Positions 6,147 to 9,376 of a stretch of DNA of 9,376 bases are shown here, piece after piece. A model generated the notes under the pieces. It saw only the letters and a program-made list of their open reading frames with translations. It made no database searches and was not told the origin of the DNA. The stretch's first letter is position 1; each line of letters begins with the position of its first letter. The stretch is from Candidatus Gastranaerophilales bacterium (GTDB lineage: Bacteria > Cyanobacteriota > Vampirovibrionia > Gastranaerophilales > Gastranaerophilaceae): NCBI GenBank assembly GCA_021205645.1, contig JAJPXE010000225.1, positions 1 to 9,376 on the forward strand, given 5' to 3'. A program made the position numbers and the translations under genes.

Positions 6147-7433
6147 TTATATCTTGCCAAGACTACGTTTGAAAACAGGCAGCAGACATGCCGGAATAAC
6201 GGCTGATATCAATGATATTCCGCTTAATGTTAAAAACAGCACACTATTGTCAATCGAACCGTATTTCCCGCCCCAGAACCCTGCTATCATATTGCCGAAG
6301 AAACTCGTCAAAAACCACGTTCCCATTAAAACCGACATAAACTGTTTCGGAGCAAGTTTTGAAACAAGAGATAAACCTATCGGAGAAATACAGAGTTCAG
6401 CTATTGTCATAATAAAATACACCCCGACAAGCCACAACGGGGAAACCGGTGTTTTATCCGAAATGCTTCCCGCTATTGCCATAATTACATACGCTATACT
6501 CATTAAACTGAGTGCAATAATAAATTTTTCGACTGATGCCGGTTCTGATTTTCTTTTTGCAAGAAATGACCATAAAGCTGATATCATCGGGGCAAGAATG
6601 ATTATATATAACGGATTTAAGGCTTGAAAATATCCGGCAGGGATTGTATGGTTCAATACTGTTCTGTTCGTTGAATATTCTGCAAACAATGTTAAAGAAC
6701 AACCAGCCTGTTCATAGCAGCTCCAGAAAAAAATAGTAAATATCATCAGTGCAAACAGTGCATACAGTCGTTTTTTCTCCCGTCTGGTGAGTATTTTTTT
6801 GAGTTTTTCTTTACCCGTATTTGATTTATTCACTGGGTAAAGTCCGCAGCTGCCAAGGATTTTATTCTCAAAAATTTTATAAATACCTGCTCCTATCAGC
6901 ATTCCGGCACCTGCCGAGGCAAATCCAAGACTGAAACCATATTTTACGGCTAATGTTCCGCATACTAACGGCGAAAAAAATGCTCCGAGATTTATGCCCA
7001 TATAAAATATTGTAAATCCACTGTCTTTTTTTGTATTATCATTATCGTATAAAAGTCCGAGTAGGGAACTTATATTTGATTTAAAAAATCCGTTTGCAAT
7101 AATCATAACAAAAAGTGAAAGCAAAAATAGAGTTTTACCCCCAAAAGCCAGCATAAACAGCCCAAAACACATCATTGCTGCTCCGATTGAGATACATTTT
7201 CTCTGTCCTAAAAACCTGTCCGCAATATATCCGCCCAAAAGCGGGGTTAAATAGACAAAGCCGGTATAAATACCGTAAATATTACCTGCCTGCTGATTTG
7301 TGTACATGAGTTGTTGAACCATATACAGCACAAGCAGAGTACGCATTCCGTAATAAGAAAATCTTTCCCACATCTCCACAAAAAACAATAAATACAGCCC
7401 TTTCGGGTGGTTTACATTCAATAATCCCGACAT
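6147..7433 (-). CDS. POT/PTR-family proton-coupled peptide transporter
   Basis: An inner-membrane MFS carrier of the proton-dependent oligopeptide family, which imports di- and tripeptides. Family residues seen are ExxER in TM1 (E20, E23, R24, followed by FSYYG), GFFKSNIS in TM4 (115-122, K118), FYMGINLGAFFSP (143-155), FWSCYEQAGCSLTLFA (236-251), LNPLYIIILAPMISALW (272-288) and ELCISPIGLS (346-355, E346). I count about 12 membrane segments. The TM6-TM7 linker (about 189-223) is short and basic, so the extra HA-HB helix pair of most bacterial POTs seems absent, which fits the reduced length of 428. The start overlaps the upstream TIM-barrel gene by 16 nt, with GAGG 5 nt before ATG, so the two are probably co-translated. 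The exact substrate (dipeptides, muropeptides, other) cannot be read from sequence. Confidence 0.93.
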   Translation of the reverse strand: MSGLLNVNHPKGLYLLFFVEMWERFSYYGMRTLLVLYMVQQLMYTNQQAGNIYGIYTGFVYLTPLLGGYIADRFLGQRKCISIGAAMMCFGLFMLAFGGKTLFLLSLFVMIIANGFFKSNISSLLGLLYDNDNTKKDSGFTIFYMGINLGAFFSPLVCGTLAVKYGFSLGFASAGAGMLIGAGIYKIFENKILGSCGLYPVNKSNTGKEKLKKILTRREKKRLYALFALMIFTIFFWSCYEQAGCSLTLFAEYSTNRTVLNHTIPAGYFQALNPLYIIILAPMISALWSFLAKRKSEPASVEKFIIALSLMSIAYVIMAIAGSISDKTPVSPLWLVGVYFIMTIAELCISPIGLSLVSKLAPKQFMSVLMGTWFLTSFFGNMIAGFWGGKYGSIDNSVLFLTLSGISLISAVIPACLLPVFKRSLGKI

Positions 7434-8209
7434 AGCTCCCTCAGCAGCTTTGTATCATTTACGAATTCACACAAAAGCGATTTGGAATAGTTCTTTGTAA
7501 TCGTTTCCAGTGTCATATTACGGTTATGATTGATTATGGACATAATCCTTTCCCAGTTATAATCTCCTTTTGAGAGATGGTAGTGTTTATCAATGATACT
7601 GTTAATTTCTCCGTCGCTTAAATGATAACAGTACGGATTAAGATTATTGAATTCCTCAAGATAATCATAAGGTTTTTGCCCGATAGCGGCAGCCGTACAA
7701 AAAGCGTGTCCTATATCAAGACAAAATTTGCAATCGTGATTATCAAGCACGTATTTAATATCTTCGATTAAACCGCCAGCTGCAGCAATATCTGGCATGT
7801 GCGGGGTGTAATACGGTGTGTTTTCTATTATCATTTTTTGGGGATTGATAATATCAAGCTGACGGACGGTTTCTTTAACGTTACCTTTACGCCCGCAATG
7901 GATAATCATATATTCCGCACCGAGTGCATCCATATATGTATCCATTTGTGAATAGATTTTTTTATTATGTTCCAGCAGTTCCGGAACAACGAGATTAACG
8001 TTATGACTTGAATGCGGCGAGTGGATTGTAAAACATATATCGTAATTTGTTTTTAAAGTTTCCCATTTTTTGAGCATATCAAGTGAGTCAGGATAGACAA
8101 ACAGTTCTATATAATCTGCATAACCCGCTTTTATTATTTCTATTGCCTCGTTTTTATATTTTTCATATTGGTTTGAAAACAGTTTCAAACCTAATCTTAA
8201 TTTACCCAT
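7418..8209 (-). CDS. Endonuclease IV-like TIM-barrel metalloenzyme (AP endonuclease family 2)
   Basis: A cytoplasmic TIM-barrel protein of the AP_endonuc_2 (xylose isomerase-like) superfamily, 263 residues. Segments line up with E. coli endonuclease IV as I recall it: PHSSHNVNL with PHDSYLINL, MIIHCG with the H109 strand, IIENT with LENTA, CLDIGHAF with CIDTCHAF, YHLSD with LHLND, DKHYHLSKGD with DRHHSLGEG, and LETI. All nine zinc ligands are assignable: H66, H104, E129, D165, H168, H196, D207, H209 and E235. The N-terminal HVS motif is missing, and the positions of the DNA-intercalating Y72/L73 are H69/N70. It may therefore be a sugar-phosphate isomerase/epimerase or other metal-dependent enzyme rather than a DNA repair nuclease; this is unresolved. 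The ATG has no clear Shine-Dalgarno. It is divergent from tpiA and overlaps the peptide transporter gene. Confidence 0.8.
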   Translation of the reverse strand: MGKLRLGLKLFSNQYEKYKNEAIEIIKAGYADYIELFVYPDSLDMLKKWETLKTNYDICFTIHSPHSSHNVNLVVPELLEHNKKIYSQMDTYMDALGAEYMIIHCGRKGNVKETVRQLDIINPQKMIIENTPYYTPHMPDIAAAGGLIEDIKYVLDNHDCKFCLDIGHAFCTAAAIGQKPYDYLEEFNNLNPYCYHLSDGEINSIIDKHYHLSKGDYNWERIMSIINHNRNMTLETITKNYSKSLLCEFVNDTKLLRELCRDY

Positions 8210-8222
8210 AGTATTATTTTAT

Positions 8223-8283
8223 CACACCAATTTTATACTTGATAGAAAACTGTTTTTATTCTACACTCGTTGGTGTATACACT
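8223..8283. promoter_or_regulatory. Dyads in the divergent intergenic region
   Basis: Within the 93 bp between the divergent genes, ACACCAA (8224-8230) is the reverse complement of TTGGTGT (8270-8276). GTGTATACAC (8273-8282) is a perfect 10-bp palindrome, and TACACT occurs twice (8262-8267, 8278-8283). They surround the predicted tpiA -10 box and start site, so a regulator could act there. The words are short and chance is not excluded. I could not find a convincing promoter for the leftward gene here, although TATAAA on the minus strand (8232-8237) is a weak -10 candidate. Confidence 0.3.
8239..8267 (+). promoter_or_regulatory. Predicted tpiA promoter
   Basis: TTGATA (8239-8244) and TACACT (8262-8267) are spaced by exactly 17 bp, matching 5 of 6 and 4 of 6 bases of the sigma-70 consensus. 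The start of transcription would fall near 8274, about 30 nt upstream of the tpiA ATG. This again excludes the in-frame TTG at 8270 as the true start codon. Confidence 0.6.
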
Positions 8284-8290
8284 AAAAAAA

Positions 8291-8295
8291 AGGAG
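8291..8295 (+). promoter_or_regulatory. tpiA ribosome binding site
   Basis: AGGAG after an A-run, 7 nt before the ATG at 8303. It decides the start in favour of MSRRPIMAGNWKMN and against the TTG 33 nt upstream. Confidence 0.9.
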
Positions 8296-8302
8296 AATTA
8301 TT

Positions 8303-9091
8303 ATGTCAAGACGTCCTATTATGGCAGGGAACTGGAAAATGAATTTATTGCAAAATGATGCTAAGTCACTTATTGAGGGAATTAAATCAGGATTAAAAGA
8401 ATTGAATAAAGAGCAGCTTCCTGAAATAATAGTAGCTCCGACATATACATCATTATCGGTTGTATCAAATATGTTATCCGAATGCAGCTGCGGTAAGATT
8501 GCGCTTGCCGCTCAAAACTGTCATTATGAAACATCCGGTGCATATACCGGAGAAGTTTCCGTTGAAATGTTAAAAGATATCGGTTGTAAATACATAATTA
8601 TCGGACATTCCGAAAGAAGGCAATATTTCTCGGAAACAGACGAAATGATTAATAAAAAAGCAAAAGCGATATTAAACGGTGGTCTATTGCCTATTATTTG
8701 CTGCGGTGAAACTTTAGAACAGAGAGAATCCGGCGTAACAGATGAACATATTGCAAGCCAGATTAGAGCTGCATTATCGGGAATTTCCAACGAAGATATC
8801 GCAAAATCTGTTATAGCTTATGAGCCAATCTGGGCTATAGGAACAGGAAAATCTTGTGATGCTGTTGAGGCTAACAGAGTTATTGCAATGATAAGAAATG
8901 TTGTTGAAGAACTTACAAACTCACAGACTGCGGGCTCAATCAGAATACTTTACGGCGGTTCTGTTAAACCTGCAACGATAGAGGAGCAGATGTCCATGTC
9001 TGATATAGACGGTGCATTAATCGGCGGAGCAAGTTTAAAATCTGACAGCTTTAACGAGATTATAACAAACTCAATGAAAGTTGCCGTTTGA
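8303..9091 (+). CDS. tpiA: Triosephosphate isomerase
   Basis: TpiA interconverts dihydroxyacetone phosphate and glyceraldehyde 3-phosphate in glycolysis and gluconeogenesis, as a cytoplasmic dimer. The 262 residues carry the complete catalytic set: N10 and K12 (AGNWKMN), H102 (IIGHSERR) and E174 (AYEPIWAIGTG, with the mobile loop 6). The phosphate-binding YGGSV (217-221) and GGAS (241-244) and the dimer-interface AQN (70-72) are also present. The ATG is chosen because AGGAG precedes it by 7 nt and the usual N-terminus follows. Length is slightly above the typical 250. The gene stands alone on the plus strand with its own promoter, next to no other glycolytic gene. A GC-rich repeat block begins directly after its TGA. 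Confidence 0.98.
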   Translation: MSRRPIMAGNWKMNLLQNDAKSLIEGIKSGLKELNKEQLPEIIVAPTYTSLSVVSNMLSECSCGKIALAAQNCHYETSGAYTGEVSVEMLKDIGCKYIIIGHSERRQYFSETDEMINKKAKAILNGGLLPIICCGETLEQRESGVTDEHIASQIRAALSGISNEDIAKSVIAYEPIWAIGTGKSCDAVEANRVIAMIRNVVEELTNSQTAGSIRILYGGSVKPATIEEQMSMSDIDGALIGGASLKSDSFNEIITNSMKVAV

Positions 9092-9106
9092 GTTTGCGGG
9101 AACCAC

Positions 9107-9135
9107 GCATTTGCGGCACCCGCTGCTGCAAATGC
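9107..9135. repeat. Stem-loop just after tpiA
   Basis: GCATTTGC (9107-9114) pairs with GCAAATGC (9128-9135) around a 13-nt loop. GCGGG (9096-9100) and CCCGC (9119-9123) give an alternative pairing. It starts 16 nt past the tpiA stop codon, so it could protect the 3' end of the mRNA or help end transcription, but no T-run follows. Confidence 0.55.
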
Positions 9136-9136
9136 A

Positions 9137-9156
9137 GGCAGGTTAGCACTACGCCG
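9137..9156 (+). repeat. 20-bp direct repeat, copy 1
   Basis: GGCAGGTTAGCACTACGCCG. It recurs at 9333-9352 with one mismatch (T to C at the eighth base), 196 bp away. It shows that the region after tpiA contains at least two copies of one repeat module in the same orientation. Confidence 0.85.
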
Positions 9157-9218
9157 TTGTATTTTGCACGGTCTGCCGGGTCGCAGCCCGAATAATCCTT
9201 AACAACGAAGTTGGAAGT

Positions 9219-9235
9219 CAGATTTTCGGGTGAGG
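9219..9235 (-). repeat. 17-bp inverted copy of the window's left-end repeat
   Basis: CAGATTTTCGGGTGAGG is the exact reverse complement of bases 1-17. The two copies flank the whole gene block in inverted orientation, about 9.2 kb apart. Confidence 0.85.
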
Positions 9236-9250
9236 TAATATCCACAGTTT

Positions 9251-9272
9251 GCCCTCTCTGGACGGAGAGGGC
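9251..9272. repeat. GCCCTCTC/GAGAGGGC hairpin
   Basis: GCCCTCTC (9251-9258) and GAGAGGGC (9265-9272) form a perfect 8-bp stem with a 6-nt loop. The same stem is the core of the much longer hairpin at 38-116, so this looks like a shortened member of that family, lacking the inner insert. Confidence 0.8.
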
Positions 9273-9297
9273 AGCAAGGCTTGTGTTGCGTATGCCG

Positions 9298-9345
9298 GTG
9301 CTGACAGTGCCGACTTGCCGAAGGGCAAGACGGGCAGGTCAGCAC
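9298..9345. repeat. Nested hairpin containing direct-repeat copy 2
   Basis: Three stems nest: GTGCTGAC/GTCAGCAC (9298-9305/9338-9345), TGCC/GGCA (9308-9311/9333-9336) and CTTGCC/GGCAAG (9314-9319/9324-9329, loop GAAG). The right arms overlap the 20-bp direct repeat copy at 9333-9352. Such stepwise palindromes are typical of REP/MITE-like intergenic elements and would fold strongly in RNA. Confidence 0.7.
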
Positions 9346-9352
9346 TACGCCG
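9333..9352 (+). repeat. 20-bp direct repeat, copy 2
   Basis: GGCAGGTCAGCACTACGCCG, 19 of 20 bases identical to copy 1 at 9137-9156. The sequence on its left differs from that beside copy 1, so the modules are combined in different contexts. Confidence 0.85.
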
Positions 9353-9376
9353 ATTTGGTGATTTAGTCTTGCGGGT

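Larger units (their letters stand above)
9092..9376. repeat. GC-rich intergenic repeat mosaic 3' of tpiA
   Basis: No gene is credible in these 285 bases. They are much more GC-rich than the coding DNA and consist of short inverted and direct repeats related to the block at 1-140. Individual elements are listed separately. CGGG/CCCG (9177-9180/9187-9190) forms a further small hairpin. AGTCTTGCGGG at 9365-9375 resembles AGTTTGCGGG at 9091-9100, so a new repeat unit may begin at the window edge. The block starts at the tpiA stop codon and could act as its 3' end, but it has no U-tract. Confidence 0.75.

Noticed and set aside
6154..6627. 157-residue plus-strand ORF opposite the peptide transporter gene
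   Set aside because: It is antisense to a clear POT gene and its composition mirrors the complementary codons of that gene; no domain or RBS supports it.
9060..9245. 61-residue minus-strand ORF over the end of tpiA and the GC-rich repeat block
   Set aside because: It overlaps a certain gene on the other strand, lies in repeats and hairpins, and has no recognisable domain; open frames are expected in GC-rich repeats.
9314..9352. SRP RNA-like fragment (GCAGGTCAGCACTAC resembles part of 4.5S RNA), attractive because ffh is nearby
   Set aside because: The conserved GGAAG tetraloop region and the flanking asymmetric loop are missing, and a similar copy at 9137-9156 shows it is a repeat module.
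1..9376. Composite transposon bounded by the inverted repeats
   Set aside because: No transposase or integrase is present, the enclosed genes are core housekeeping genes, and no target-site duplication can be seen at the ends.

Overview
The window looks like a chromosomal segment from a low-GC bacterium with a diderm-style division and peptidoglycan (dcw-type) cluster. The N-terminal half of Ffh resembles, from memory, cyanobacterial Ffh (ALREIRRALLEADVNL, GVNPAQQ, KIVNDELV). Low GC plus that resemblance suggests a non-photosynthetic Cyanobacteriota lineage (Vampirovibrionia/Melainabacteria, Gastranaerophilales type). This is inference, not proof.

Layout. Positions 1-140 are a GC-rich palindromic repeat. 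Positions 141-532 are AT-rich and non-coding, with an array of TTGTAACAA dyads and a perfect 14-bp hairpin. From 8209 down to 533 seven genes run on the minus strand. In transcription order they are: a TIM-barrel metalloenzyme of the endonuclease IV fold, a POT-family peptide transporter, murC, murB, ddl, ftsQ and ffh. A 93-bp divergent promoter region (8210-8302) separates them from tpiA on the plus strand. Positions 9092-9376 are a second GC-rich repeat mosaic that begins right after the tpiA stop codon.

Function. MurB and MurC make UDP-MurNAc and add its first amino acid. Ddl supplies D-Ala-D-Ala, FtsQ links wall synthesis to the divisome, and Ffh targets membrane proteins to the translocon. 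murC has its own promoter and a GTG start. The junctions from murC to ffh are -10, -37, -1 and +14 nt, so translation is probably coupled. The TIM-barrel and transporter genes overlap by 16 nt and form a unit upstream. TpiA is glycolytic and separately transcribed.

Most of the window is conserved housekeeping. The less ordinary parts are the metalloenzyme that keeps all nine zinc ligands of endonuclease IV but not its DNA-intercalating residues, a POT transporter without the usual helix pair between TM6 and TM7, a Ddl lacking the ribose-binding Glu, the dyad array at 162-482, and the GC-rich inverted repeats at both ends. I found no complete new multi-gene system.
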